Shown here: positions 44,848 to 53,560 of the stretch, piece after piece
How positions within the stretch are numbered: position 1 is the stretch's first letter
Layout of the letters: every line of letters starts with the position of its first letter
NCBI GenBank assembly: GCA_016210745.1
Contig: JACQTO010000103.1
Coordinates: forward strand, 1 to 64,000
Direction: 5' to 3'
DNA: 64,000 nucleotides
Origin: Betaproteobacteria bacterium
GTDB lineage: Bacteria > Pseudomonadota > Gammaproteobacteria > Burkholderiales > SG8-39
The notes under the pieces: generated by a model
Told to the model about the DNA's origin: nothing
Database searches by the model: none
Seen by the model: only the letters and a program-made list of their open reading frames with translations
Program-made: the position numbers and the translations under genes

Positions 44848-45087
44848 TCATTCGAGTTCGCCCGGCTGCTTGACGTGTCCGAACAGTGCGCCTTGGTCGG
44901 CGAAGAGGTCAGCCTGGTCTATTTTGACGCGGCGGGCAGGCGTAACGGCTGGAGCCAGTTCCTCCGCCGGTTCTGCCGCTTCGAGGTCCTGGCGCGTGTA
45001 GGGTGTGAGCAGTGGAGGCTTGCAAGCCGGGCACAGCATTTCATCCGGGTCCTGGATAGGTTTGCCGCAGTTGTCGCAGGTTGGCAT
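44848..45087 (-). CDS. Small zinc-ribbon protein
   Basis: 79 residues. CDNCGKPI and LCPACKPPLLTPYTRQDLEAAEP give two C-x2-C knuckles for one zinc. The tail is acidic and Ala/Pro-rich (LADQGALFGHVKQPGELE at the end). It is the last gene of the minus-strand accessory operon, 13 bases after the ParB-like gene. Confidence 0.65.
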   Translation of the reverse strand: MPTCDNCGKPIQDPDEMLCPACKPPLLTPYTRQDLEAAEPAEELAPAVTPARRVKIDQADLFADQGALFGHVKQPGELE

Positions 45088-45100
45088 GGCTTTCTCCTAA

Positions 45101-45991
45101 TCAGGCGGCGATTTCGCTTTGGATTGCAGCTTTCTGGATTTCGCGCTCGATCAGCTTCAGGTGCTTGCTGATCAGCTCGATCTGGGCGGCAACGATGCCG
45201 GCGCGATGCGGATTGATCTTCTTCAGGGCCACGACCTCGTTGTCCTTGAAACCGCTGGCGATGAGTCGGACAATCTGCTCGATTTTCGCCTCGAATGCGG
45301 TCAGGGCTTTTGCTTCCGCGGCGCTTGCCTTGGGCTTTTCGAAGAACCCGCCCTGGCTGGCAGCAGCAAGCAGTGCGTCTGCTGCAGCGCGCAGCTTGGC
45401 GTAGGTATCGCAGCGGCCGTCCCGGATCAGGCGAAAAAGTGCGTCCTGATCGCTTGGCTCGAGCCGGGCCAACTCTGTGCCCTGTGATGGCGACAAGTGG
45501 CCTTTTTCGAGCAGGTCGAGATAGGGCCGGTTCAGGCGCAGGAGCGCCGTGCGCTCGGTGATGCGCCAGGCCTGCTTGAGCCCGAGCCGGTGCGCAAGCT
45601 CCTCGGCGGTGACGCCCGTGTCGAGGACACGCTGGAAGGCGCGGCCTTCTTCAAGCGGCGTGATGTCGGCGCGCTGCAGGTTCTCGACGATGGCCAGAAT
45701 GTCCCGCTCGCCGTCGGTGATATCGATTAGATTGGCGTCGATCGTGTCGAGCCCGGCCAGGACGTGGGCACGCCATCTGCGCTCGCCGGCCACGATCATG
45801 TATCGAGGCATGGCGTCGCGCGGATCGCCTACCAACGCACAGCGCGAGTAGGGCGCGAATAAGCGCACGGTGATCGGCTGAATGAGGCCATTCGCCTTGA
45901 TGGATGCCGCCAGTTCGGCCAGCGATTCTGGATTAAATCGCTTGCGCGGCTGGTCTGGGTTTGGAATAACGTATGCGGTCTTGAGTTTCAT
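45101..45991 (-). CDS. ParB/RepB-like nuclease-domain protein
   Basis: 296 residues. The ParB N-terminal domain is clear: VIPNPDQPRKRFNPESLAELAASIKANGLIQPITVRLF, YMIVAGERRWRAHVLAG with the GERR box, and IVENLQRADITPLEEGRAFQRVL. A helix-turn-helix follows (VTAEELAHRLGLKQAWRITERTALLRLN). The C-terminal part is a helical tail. The ATG overlaps the DUF488 stop by four bases. In a prophage it may help plasmid-like maintenance or regulate transcription. No ParA is seen in the window. Confidence 0.88.
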   Translation of the reverse strand: MKLKTAYVIPNPDQPRKRFNPESLAELAASIKANGLIQPITVRLFAPYSRCALVGDPRDAMPRYMIVAGERRWRAHVLAGLDTIDANLIDITDGERDILAIVENLQRADITPLEEGRAFQRVLDTGVTAEELAHRLGLKQAWRITERTALLRLNRPYLDLLEKGHLSPSQGTELARLEPSDQDALFRLIRDGRCDTYAKLRAAADALLAAASQGGFFEKPKASAAEAKALTAFEAKIEQIVRLIASGFKDNEVVALKKINPHRAGIVAAQIELISKHLKLIEREIQKAAIQSEIAA

Positions 45992-46344
45992 GGCTTACTC
46001 CCGATTTCCTTCACGCAGATTCCGGCCTCTTTCTTGAGCCACTCGGCCACCATGCGGCGGTGGCACCAGTTGGTCGGGCTGAACGGAGGCCGCTCGTAGC
46101 AGAGCAGCACTGGCTCGTGCGGATGCACCAGTGTGATCAGGGTGTCACAGACGTGTATTGCGTCGAGTTCGGCGAGCTGCGCGAAGTAGAGTTCGCGGTA
46201 CATTTCTTCGGACACGCTGTTGAACCAGGGCCCGGGCGCCAGCGGCTTGTAGATTTTGAAGCCCGCTGGCGTGTTACGCGGGGCGAAACGCGCGATCGAG
46301 ATCCGGCCGGGGCCGGTGTAGGAAAAGAAGCTACTCGTTTTCAT
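45988..46344 (-). CDS. DUF488-family protein
   Basis: 118 residues. Typical DUF488 features are LAPGPWFNSVSEEMYRELYFAQL, VLLCYERPPFSPTNWCHRRMVAEWLKKEAGI: a cysteine-Tyr-Glu and CHR core. The family is of unknown biochemical function and is common in phages and mobile DNA. It overlaps both neighbours by four bases, showing translational coupling. Confidence 0.75.
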   Translation of the reverse strand: MKTSSFFSYTGPGRISIARFAPRNTPAGFKIYKPLAPGPWFNSVSEEMYRELYFAQLAELDAIHVCDTLITLVHPHEPVLLCYERPPFSPTNWCHRRMVAEWLKKEAGICVKEIGSKP

Positions 46345-46541
46345 GCTGGATCCTCCTCGTCTAGGGCATCGGCCAGAGTGAGTGCAGCACCCGCCAGTTC
46401 ACCGGGGTCATCGCACTCGACGATGGATACCTTGACGTGGGCGTTGTCGAACGTATTCGTAAGATCGGAATAGAGGTCGATCGGGTCGCCCTCGGCTGCG
46501 GTTTCGTTGTCGTAGGCTATGGCGATGTATCTGACGGTCAT
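46341..46541 (-). CDS. Small acidic hypothetical protein
   Basis: 66 residues: TVRYIAIAYDNETAAEGDPIDLYSDLTNTFDNAHVKVSIVECDDPGEL and an acidic tail. AAGGA precedes the ATG and the stop overlaps the DUF488 start. No family recognised; the coupling makes it likely real. Confidence 0.6.
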   Translation of the reverse strand: MTVRYIAIAYDNETAAEGDPIDLYSDLTNTFDNAHVKVSIVECDDPGELAGAALTLADALDEEDPA

Positions 46542-46689
46542 GGTGCTGTTCCTTTTCGTTTTGCGGCTAATTGGAAAATCGTTCTGGCTCCACCAGGGCG
46601 ATCACCGCGGTTCGATTCCGCGGGGCCGCTCCGGTTTTGAGGTTGCGCATGGGTTGCAAGGGGGTTAGCGCGGGGTGTTCGGGTGCAGT

Positions 46690-47397
46690 CTAGGAAAGCC
46701 GCCGCGGCTGGGCGCTTGAGCCAATCGGGCGGTTGAATTGCACCTTCTCTGCCGCCGCGCGCCCTTGGGTGAATCCGTCGCTAGCGAACTTCGTGCTGCG
46801 GTTGCGCACTTTCTGCTTGCCGAACTCGGCATCGCGCAGGGCCAGCTTGTTTTGCACGACCATCAAGGCGGTGCCGGTCTTGGTAACCGCCTCTTTCATG
46901 GCCACGTCGCGTTCCGCGCGCAGCGTTGTCATGCGCTCGCACAGGCGGATGGCGTAGGCTTTGCGGAAGGTTTCCCGGTGCCTACCGGCGACCGATTTGG
47001 ATTCTGCGTAACCGTGGTCGCGCAGCATTTTGAACAGCCAGGCGGCGTATTCAATGTCTGTCTCGTCGCCCTGGAACTTCATGCAGCGCTGGTATTGCGC
47101 ATCGTCAACCCAGGTCGCTCTGCAATCGGTGAAGCGGCCGACGCCCACGCCCAGGAACCCCATCCACATCGGGGACCAGTTGCACGGCTTGGCTTGTTCG
47201 CCGACCGGGATGGTGACGCTGCGCCAGTTGTAAATCGTCTGCTTGCCGGTGGTGGCTTCGAGGTCGGCCACGTCGATGTTGTGCTGACGCATGAGCTTTT
47301 CGGCCATGCGCATCGCGGTTTCGTTCTCGTGTTCGTTGCCGCGGGCATCGTTTGCCATTGCGAGCAGCTTTTGGATTTTTTCGCGGATGTCGCTCAC
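46690..47397 (-). CDS. DUF2786-domain phage protein
   Basis: 235 residues. The N-terminal DUF2786 helix set is [44 protein letters not shown]. The rest is a DUF7168-like region with [16 protein letters not shown] and a basic C-terminal tail. Common in phages and plasmids, role unknown. The ATG overlaps the RadC-like stop by four bases. A 148-base gap separates it from the 66-residue gene downstream. Confidence 0.8.
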   Translation of the reverse strand: MSDIREKIQKLLAMANDARGNEHENETAMRMAEKLMRQHNIDVADLEATTGKQTIYNWRSVTIPVGEQAKPCNWSPMWMGFLGVGVGRFTDCRATWVDDAQYQRCMKFQGDETDIEYAAWLFKMLRDHGYAESKSVAGRHRETFRKAYAIRLCERMTTLRAERDVAMKEAVTKTGTALMVVQNKLALRDAEFGKQKVRNRSTKFASDGFTQGRAAAEKVQFNRPIGSSAQPRRLS

Positions 47398-47873
47398 AGC
47401 AGCCCCCTTTCGGCGAACGAGAGCATGGACCCGCCGGCCACGATGAAATGGTCGAGCACCTGGACATCGACCAGAGCCAGCGCAGTGCGCAGGGAGCGTG
47501 TCAGCAGCTCGTCTGCATGGCTTGGTTCGGCTACGCCGCTTGGATGATTGTGGGCGAGGATCACTGCGCAGCAGTTGTGGTGCAGCGCAGCTTTGACGAT
47601 CTCGCGTGGGTACACGCTGGTTTGCGTCAAGGTGCCGCGGAACATTTCGTCAACCGCTATGACCCGATGTTGAGCGTCGAGGAACACGCACGCGAAAACT
47701 TCATGCTCTTTGTCGGTCAGCGTCAGACGCAGATAGTCGCGGACGGCCGCGGGCGAATTGAGCGAGGCGCGTTTCAGCCCGAAGCGGTGGTTGAGGATGC
47801 CGACCGCCATGCGGATCACGTCGTCGTCGGACACGCAGGCGCCGGTTTCCTGATGGAGAAGTTTTGCGCTCAT
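47394..47873 (-). CDS. radC: RadC-like JAB-domain protein
   Basis: 159 residues. The JAMM metal motif [15 protein letters not shown] lies near 110-124, with the conserved Glu in the segment [26 protein letters not shown]. The N-terminal UPF0758 helix-hairpin-helix domain is missing, as in many mobile-element RadC copies. The family is a predicted Zn-dependent peptidase-fold or nucleic-acid protein; its role in repair is disputed. It is coupled on both sides by four-base overlaps. Confidence 0.87.
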   Translation of the reverse strand: MSAKLLHQETGACVSDDDVIRMAVGILNHRFGLKRASLNSPAAVRDYLRLTLTDKEHEVFACVFLDAQHRVIAVDEMFRGTLTQTSVYPREIVKAALHHNCCAVILAHNHPSGVAEPSHADELLTRSLRTALALVDVQVLDHFIVAGGSMLSFAERGLL

Positions 47874-48343
47874 GCCGCCGCCCGTTCGGCTTTTGCTTTG
47901 ATGCTGCCGAGTGTGCAGGGCGTGAAGTACAGATCGAGCTCAACGCCGGCGCCGATCAACTCAACGATGCTGATATAGCCAAGTTCGGCACATTCGTCAT
48001 CGCCCAGGTTCGCGTACCCGAAGGCCTGAATCTGGCCCTTGCCGTCCGGGTCCGAGTCGTGCTCGGTGATGTACCAGTCGCACGCGCCCTTGAAGTAGTG
48101 CAGGGACACGATAGCCTGGTCGCCGAGCCCGTCTTGGTCGTAAGTCCTCGGCATTTTCAAGACCAATTGGCCGAGGGCGGTCAGCTTGTCGAAGAAGAAC
48201 TGCTTTTCTTCGCCCCGGCAGGCATGGCCGATGGCCTCTAATTGGCTGCGGCCGATGAAGCCCCCGAGTAGCTTCAGGGCGTGAACCGCGTCCATTTTGG
48301 TGGCGTGAACGCCGGCGGCTGGGTTTACAATTGCTTGAGCCAT
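47870..48343 (-). CDS. DUF2958-family protein
   Basis: 157 residues. The segments [70 protein letters not shown] match DUF2958, common on plasmids and in prophages near antirestriction genes. AGAGGAG precedes ATG 48343. It is the first gene of the main accessory run on the minus strand. Confidence 0.8.
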   Translation of the reverse strand: MAQAIVNPAAGVHATKMDAVHALKLLGGFIGRSQLEAIGHACRGEEKQFFFDKLTALGQLVLKMPRTYDQDGLGDQAIVSLHYFKGACDWYITEHDSDPDGKGQIQAFGYANLGDDECAELGYISIVELIGAGVELDLYFTPCTLGSIKAKAERAAA

Positions 48344-48476
48344 TTCAAACTCCTCTTTAGTTTGGGGTGGTCAGAAGCCTCGGTCGGTGTCAGCCTTCCG
48401 GGGCTTCGCTTTACCAGGGAGCCGCCTGGCGCGGTATTGACCTAGACCCTGTCGCAAAAGCCTAGAGAAATTCGGC

Positions 48477-48761
48477 CTAAGCGCAAACGTCGATGTCGAC
48501 TTCGGTGAAGTGCCCGCGCAGAAAATGTTTCACGCGCGCCTTCGCTTCGGAATAAGTGCAGGAGCCGACCGGTACCAAGATGAGATTCTCGATTTTCTCG
48601 GGCGAGGCCTCAACGCGCACGATGCCGTGAAATTGCGGTTCCATCATGCTGGATTTCTGCAACGCTGTTTTGCACGTCACCTCAAAGAGCCAGCCGCCGC
48701 GTCCGCGGGGCAGATGGCGGTGGGTAAGCTCGTACTGATTGGTCAGAAAATTGGTTTTCAT
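48477..48761 (-). CDS. Hypothetical early phage protein
   Basis: 94 residues: KTNFLTNQYELTHRHLPRGRGGWLFEVTCKTA, then FHGIVRVEASPEKIENLILVPVGSCTYSEAKARVKHFLRGHFTEVDIDVCA. AAAGGAG is an excellent Shine-Dalgarno before ATG 48761. No family recognised. It faces the late gene run across a 250-base divergent gap. Confidence 0.65.
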   Translation of the reverse strand: MKTNFLTNQYELTHRHLPRGRGGWLFEVTCKTALQKSSMMEPQFHGIVRVEASPEKIENLILVPVGSCTYSEAKARVKHFLRGHFTEVDIDVCA

Positions 48762-49012
48762 GATTTGCTCCTTTGGCTGTTGAGGAGAAAAACGGAAGAG
48801 ATAGGGGCGAGCCCTATCCTTTCAGTTCTTTTGGTTTTCCGGGTGTCCCCCACTTGGCCCCCTGTGGAAGCGGAGTCGTTTCCGTCTGGCTTGCTGCTTG
48901 ATGCGCCTGGCGGTGGGTCGGGCCGGGTCGGCTTCGGTGAACTGAAACCTTAATAGAAGTATAGCACAAATACGCATAAAATCAACAAGTTACAGCACAC
49001 AAGCGAAAATAA
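48762..49012. promoter_or_regulatory. Divergent gap between early and late phage genes
   Basis: No gene. The last 60 bases (48952-49012) are sharply AT-rich in a GC-rich phage, with words like TATAGC and CATAAAAT, so plus-strand promoters are likely here, but no clear -35/-10 pair can be named. Confidence 0.45.
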
Positions 49013-50389
49013 ATGTTCATCGGCGCAGTGCCAAAAGAGGTCGTCGGCCAGGTGCTAGCGACCGTGCCGTTCGATGCTTGGGGCAACGTGTATGTGGGCT
49101 GCTCCGGGAGCTTTCGCTTTGATCGCGCGGTGAAGATGCGGCACCCCGAATGCCGGGTGTATTCGAACGACGTGTCGCTCTTGACCTGCAGTATTGGCGC
49201 GCTGGCGATGGGGCGCGAGTTTCCGGTCAAATTCAAGGGCGCGCTCGCGTTCGTCGAACCAGCAATTGACGGCCTGGACTTTCGCGGGCGTGTCGCGGCC
49301 GTGATGGTAGCCGCGGCGATGGGTAACTTCACCGGGAAGAACGAGTACGCCCAGGTGCACTTCAGGCATTACCGCGAGCACTTCAGGACGTTCGTCGACC
49401 AGGCGCTGCCGAAGCTCGACGCACTGGTGGCCGAGATCAAGATCGAGGAGTTCTACGCCGGGGATTTCCTGGAGCAGGCCGACCGCGCAGAAAATAGCGG
49501 TGGCGGCATGGCGTGCTTTGCTCCGACCTACAAGGGCGGCTATGAGCGGATCTACAAGCTGGTGAATGAGAACGTCGAGTGGCCGGCGCCGAAGTACGGC
49601 ATCTGGAACCCGGATTCGCTGCCGGCGCTGATCGTGTCGCTCGAAGAGCGGCACATTCCGTACTGCGTGATCTCGGACCAGTTGCTGGCCGATCGCACGC
49701 CGACAACTGAGTGGCGCGGGTCAAACAAGCCGGTCTATACGTATTCGAGCAACCAGGCCGCCTCGCTGCGGCGCCGCCTGCCGAATGAAGTGCCGTTCAA
49801 ATACACCCCGGTAGAACCTGCCGCGATTACAGCCGAAAGCAAGGTATCGATGTGCGTCGTCGACAGCAAGCGCATGACCTATCTGAAAAACGTCTACCTG
49901 ACGAAAGGCATTGAGCACACGACCGGACAGATCAATTGCCTGGTGCTGATCGATGGGGCGCTTGCTGGTGGATTCATCTTCGCGCAGACGCGATTTGGCG
50001 ACAAGACGCGCGAGCTTTATATGCTTTCCGATTTCGCAATTGCTCGGGAACGCAGGCTCTCGAAACTGATCCCGATGATCGCAACCTGTCGCGAAGTGAT
50101 CCAGCCGATCAACCGCCGCCTGCTGATCAAGGTCGAATACATCGTGACCACGGCGTTCACGACCAAGCCCGTTTCCATGAAGTATCGCGGGATTTTTGAA
50201 TTAGACAAGCGCACCGCCGATCACCTGCAGTATCAGTCGGCAGTTCGCAATCAATCTATCCAGGACGTGTTCCATGAATGGCTCCGAAAATACGCTGGAC
50301 AAGGTGGAAAGCCGGATCGTCAAGGTCAAGCTGCGCGAGCTGAAGCTGCTGGAGAAGAATGCGCGCTACATGACGCCGCAGGAGTTTAG
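49013..50389 (+). CDS. Phage protein, putative antirestriction adenine-methyltransferase-like
   Basis: 458 residues. The N-terminal region has a methylase-like start: VYVGCSGSFRFDRAVKMRHPECRVYSNDVSLL (glycine-rich loop, then an N-D acidic end), with FVEPAIDGLD. I associate this layout with phage proteins called putative antirestriction adenine methyltransferases, but the catalytic DPPY motif is not visible. The middle and C-terminal parts (VDSKRMTYLKNVYLTKGIEHTTGQINCLVLIDGALAGGFIFAQ) are conserved-looking. The start lacks a strong Shine-Dalgarno. The 3' end overlaps the next gene by 116 bases, an unusually long overlap. Confidence 0.55.
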   Translation: MFIGAVPKEVVGQVLATVPFDAWGNVYVGCSGSFRFDRAVKMRHPECRVYSNDVSLLTCSIGALAMGREFPVKFKGALAFVEPAIDGLDFRGRVAAVMVAAAMGNFTGKNEYAQVHFRHYREHFRTFVDQALPKLDALVAEIKIEEFYAGDFLEQADRAENSGGGMACFAPTYKGGYERIYKLVNENVEWPAPKYGIWNPDSLPALIVSLEERHIPYCVISDQLLADRTPTTEWRGSNKPVYTYSSNQAASLRRRLPNEVPFKYTPVEPAAITAESKVSMCVVDSKRMTYLKNVYLTKGIEHTTGQINCLVLIDGALAGGFIFAQTRFGDKTRELYMLSDFAIARERRLSKLIPMIATCREVIQPINRRLLIKVEYIVTTAFTTKPVSMKYRGIFELDKRTADHLQYQSAVRNQSIQDVFHEWLRKYAGQGGKPDRQGQAARAEAAGEECALHDAAGV

Positions 50390-51005
50390 CCAGCTCGTCG
50401 CCAACATTAAGGGCGACGGCAAGCTGATGGGCGTCCCGGTGGTCTATCGCGGCGAAGTGCTGAGCGGCAATCACCGCGTGCGCGCTGCGATCAAGGCCGG
50501 GATCGAAGAGGCCGACGTGTTGGACATCCTTACGGAACTATCCGAGGAGCGGCGCCTGGCGATTCAGTTGTCGCAGAACGCGATCAACGGCAAGGACGAT
50601 CCGAACATCCTGGCGCAGCTCTATACGAGCCTCAACTCGCTGGAGTGGAAGCGCTACAGCGGCGTCACCGATGATGCCTTCAAGTGCACCGACGAGAAAC
50701 TCGCGGCGCTGGGCATCACGCGGCCGAAGTACGAGGAGCTGACGATCGTTTTTCTGCCGGAGGAAAAACAGGTTTTTCTCGATCTCGTCGCGCGCATCGA
50801 GGCGAGCAAGAAGGCGCAGGTTCTCGTCGGTGAGCTGGCGACGTTCAACGCGCTTTTCGACGCCATCGTGCGCGTCAAGCAGGAAAAGAAAGTGATCAAC
50901 AACGCGGTCGCGCTGCGCCTCCTCGCCGAGCTTGCAGTGAGCGCGCTCGACGCGGCGAAGATCGTGCCAGAAGCGGCGAGGGCGACGGCGCGCAAAGTGG
51001 CATGA
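50274..51005 (+). CDS. ParB-like N-terminal-domain phage protein
   Basis: 243 residues. Segments: VKVKLRELKLLEKNARYMTPQEFSQLVANIKGDGKLMGVPVVYRGEVLSGNHRVRAAIKAG, the SGNHR box of ParB-like NTPase/nuclease domains. The rest is helical with no helix-turn-helix seen. It sits directly before the packaging genes, a position where ParB-like proteins of phages are common. It overlaps the upstream gene by 116 bases, so either one gene is extended or both are translated. Confidence 0.78.
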   Translation: MNGSENTLDKVESRIVKVKLRELKLLEKNARYMTPQEFSQLVANIKGDGKLMGVPVVYRGEVLSGNHRVRAAIKAGIEEADVLDILTELSEERRLAIQLSQNAINGKDDPNILAQLYTSLNSLEWKRYSGVTDDAFKCTDEKLAALGITRPKYEELTIVFLPEEKQVFLDLVARIEASKKAQVLVGELATFNALFDAIVRVKQEKKVINNAVALRLLAELAVSALDAAKIVPEAARATARKVA

Positions 51006-51310
51006 ATCTCTCCGGCTTCGCTCGCGGAACCGATCGTGCCAGGAGGCTTTTAGGACGGCTGCACAGCGAAATGAAGTGCGAGCGCGCGGAATTTATCGTG
51101 CCATGCAAAACGGGCATGGTTCTCTCCGAAATCGCACGCAAAAACGACACTTCTAAGCAATTGTTTATAAAGTAAATCCTCGATCGCAAGTGGGGCGGTA
51201 GGGTAGTAAGGGAATTGACAAAAAACGCGTACACGTCCGTTACGCCCGAATACGCGCATTTCCCATTCTCGGGCGGAAAAACATCTTTTTTCAACTATTT
51301 TCGGGCATCT
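51006..51310 (+). other. Gap before terminase, candidate cos/pac region
   Basis: No supported gene. A CCATGC / GCATGG inverted pair lies near 51099-51117, and TTGACA (51213-51218) has no good -10. In related phages the packaging site sits just before the small terminase, so this gap is the best place for it; no motif proves it. Confidence 0.45.
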
Positions 51311-51799
51311 ATGCGCGCTGGTCGAAAACCAAAACCGACGCACTTGAAGTTGCTTGCCGGCAATCCCGGTGGTCGATCGCTGAACGAGACCGAGCCGCAG
51401 CCCGACGTAGTCGAGGAAACGCTGCCGGCGCCAAAGTGGCTGAGCGGCGAGGGGCGCGCGGTGTGGGCGGTGGAATTTCCAAAGCTCGTGCGTAACGCCA
51501 TGATCACCGAGATTGACTTGGGCGCGTTCGCAAAATACTGCCAGGCGTTCGGCCGCTATCTCAACGCAGAGAGCATGGTCGCAAAGCAGGGCGAGGTGCT
51601 GATCGCCCCGGGCTCCGGTTTCCCTATTCAGAACCCGTACCTGGCCGTCTCGAACAAGGCGCAGGAGCAGATGCACAAAGCGGAAACCGAGTTCGGCATG
51701 ACGCCATCGTCGCGCTCGAGGGTGTCGACGAAGGCGGCGGACAAAAAGAAAAACCGCTTCCTCGCCCTAGTCGCCGATGGGAAGAAACGGCGCGCGTGA
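51311..51799 (+). CDS. Terminase small subunit (P27-like)
   Basis: 162 residues from ATG 51311. The start RAGRKPKPTHLKLLAGNPGGRSLNETEPQPDV is a perfect P27-family N-terminus. The rest (AMITEIDLGAFAKYCQAFGRYLNAESMVAK, QNPYLAVSNKAQEQMHKAETEFGMTPSSRSRVSTK) carries the helical domain that recognises phage DNA for packaging. The extension to 51215 is not conserved. The stop lies 23 bases inside the large-subunit gene. Confidence 0.93.
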   Translation: MRAGRKPKPTHLKLLAGNPGGRSLNETEPQPDVVEETLPAPKWLSGEGRAVWAVEFPKLVRNAMITEIDLGAFAKYCQAFGRYLNAESMVAKQGEVLIAPGSGFPIQNPYLAVSNKAQEQMHKAETEFGMTPSSRSRVSTKAADKKKNRFLALVADGKKRRA

Positions 51800-53501
51800 T
51801 TTTGTCGCCATCGCCGATAGCTTTGCTCGTCAAGCGTTGGCAGATGCCGACGGAGAGAGGAACTGCAAATGGATCCGCCTGGCCGCTTCGCGCTATGTGA
51901 AAGACCGCAAGCGCGCCGCGGAAAAAAAGGGGCCGTTCAAATTTTCCCGCGTGAAAGCGCAGGAAGCGTGCACGTTCATGGAGCAGCTCCCCCACGTGGA
52001 AGGCAAGTGGTCCAAGCCGACCATCGTGCTGCATGTCTCGCACGTCTTTTTTGTGGTCAACCTGTTCGGGTTCAGGAACCTGGACGGAACGCGCCGATTC
52101 ACCAGCGCCTTGTTCGCGGTGGCGCGCAAGAACGCCAAGAGCACGCTCGCCGCCTGCATCCTGCTGTACTGCCTGTGCTACGAGGACGAGCCCGGGCCGC
52201 AGGTGATCACCGCCGCAACGACCGGGGACCAGGCGCGGATCATCTTCAACATCGCCAAAAAGATGGTCGAGAAAACCCCGGACTTGCGCGACGCGTTCGA
52301 TCTGGAAGTGTTCGCCAACGCGATCACGAACTGGCAGGTGGGCGGTAACCTAAGGCCGATCAACGCCCACGCCTCAACGCAGGATGGCTTGAACCCGTCG
52401 CACACGGCATTAGACGAGATCCACGCCCACAAGACCCACGACTTGCTGAACGTGTTGAAGTCCGCGGCGGGGGCGCGGTTGAATGCGCTCTGGCTCTACA
52501 CCACGACCGAGGGCTACGAGACCCCAGGACCATGGCCGGAGATGCGCTTATTCGCGCAGCAGGTTCTGAGCGGGCTGATCGAGGCGGACCACTTTTTCAT
52601 GGTGATCTTCGCTCTGGACGAGCAGGTCGGGCAGCCGGGCGAGGCCGACTACCGCCCGGCCGACGACGATTTTGACGAATCGAAATGGCCGAAAGCAAAC
52701 CCGCTGATGGAGGTCAATCCGATTCTGGAGCGCGAGATCCGCAAGGCGGCGATCGAAGCCAAGCAGATGCCCGGCACGCACGCGGAGTTCAAGATCAAGC
52801 GCCTGAACCGTCAGGCAGCAGCGGCCAATACCTGGCTCCACATCGAGCGCTGGAAGCGCTGCAACGGGCCGGTGGATCTGGATTTTCTCGAAGGTAAGGA
52901 CTGCTGGGGCGGGCTGGACGGCGCGGCGACCACCGACTTGTTCGCTTTTCGGCTCATCTGGCGCGTCGAGGGCATCGTGTACACGATGGGCTGGCGATGG
53001 GTGCCCCTCGAGGCCGTCGCGCAGCGCACCGAGCGCGGCACGGTCCCGTATGCCGGATGGGTCGCCGCCGGCCTGATCACGCAGCTCCCCGGCAGAGTCA
53101 TCGACTACGCGCTGGTCGAAAAGCAGATCGTGGAACTGGCGCACCGCTTCAAGCCGAAGATCATCGCCTACGATCCCTGGAATCTGCGCGACCTGGTGAA
53201 CAGGCTTCAGGCGGCGCAACTGCCGCTGCAAGAATTCAGGCAGGGCGCGAAGTCCTATCACCCGGCCATGCTCGAAGTCGAGCGGCTGTATCTGTCGGGG
53301 AACCTGCGGCACGGTGGCGACGCGGTGCTCAACTGGTGCGCGAGCAATGTGGTCCCGCGAAGGGACGAGAACATGAACATGGCCCCGGACAGAAAGCGCA
53401 GCGCCGACAAGATCGACGACGCCTGCGCGCTGTTCATGGCCGCCGGCGTGATGGGCGTGCCGCCCCCGCCTGAGAAGAAATTTCAATTGCTATTCGTGTA
53501 G
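51777..53501 (+). CDS. Terminase large subunit
   Basis: 574 residues; packages DNA into proheads as ATPase plus nuclease. Walker-A-like AVARKNAKST is at about 114-123; ALDEIHAHK (around 205-213) has the Walker B and catalytic acid. The nuclease domain contains CWGGLDGAATTDLFAF (metal-binding Asp) and ends with DKIDDACALFMAA. This is the Terminase_1 type of HK97-like phages. A strong terminator follows the stop. Confidence 0.94.
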   Translation: MGRNGARDFVAIADSFARQALADADGERNCKWIRLAASRYVKDRKRAAEKKGPFKFSRVKAQEACTFMEQLPHVEGKWSKPTIVLHVSHVFFVVNLFGFRNLDGTRRFTSALFAVARKNAKSTLAACILLYCLCYEDEPGPQVITAATTGDQARIIFNIAKKMVEKTPDLRDAFDLEVFANAITNWQVGGNLRPINAHASTQDGLNPSHTALDEIHAHKTHDLLNVLKSAAGARLNALWLYTTTEGYETPGPWPEMRLFAQQVLSGLIEADHFFMVIFALDEQVGQPGEADYRPADDDFDESKWPKANPLMEVNPILEREIRKAAIEAKQMPGTHAEFKIKRLNRQAAAANTWLHIERWKRCNGPVDLDFLEGKDCWGGLDGAATTDLFAFRLIWRVEGIVYTMGWRWVPLEAVAQRTERGTVPYAGWVAAGLITQLPGRVIDYALVEKQIVELAHRFKPKIIAYDPWNLRDLVNRLQAAQLPLQEFRQGAKSYHPAMLEVERLYLSGNLRHGGDAVLNWCASNVVPRRDENMNMAPDRKRSADKIDDACALFMAAGVMGVPPPPEKKFQLLFV

Positions 53502-53521
53502 TCGATTTCCCGCTTTCCCCC

Positions 53522-53550
53522 AAGGCCGCCCGAGTGCGGCCTTTTGTTTT
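53522..53550 (+). terminator. Rho-independent terminator after terminase
   Basis: AAGGCCGC (53522-53529) and GCGGCCTT (53536-53543) form a perfect 8-bp stem with a 6-base loop, followed by TTGTTTT. It separates the packaging and head modules. Confidence 0.85.
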
Positions 53551-53560
53551 GGAGCGCTCC

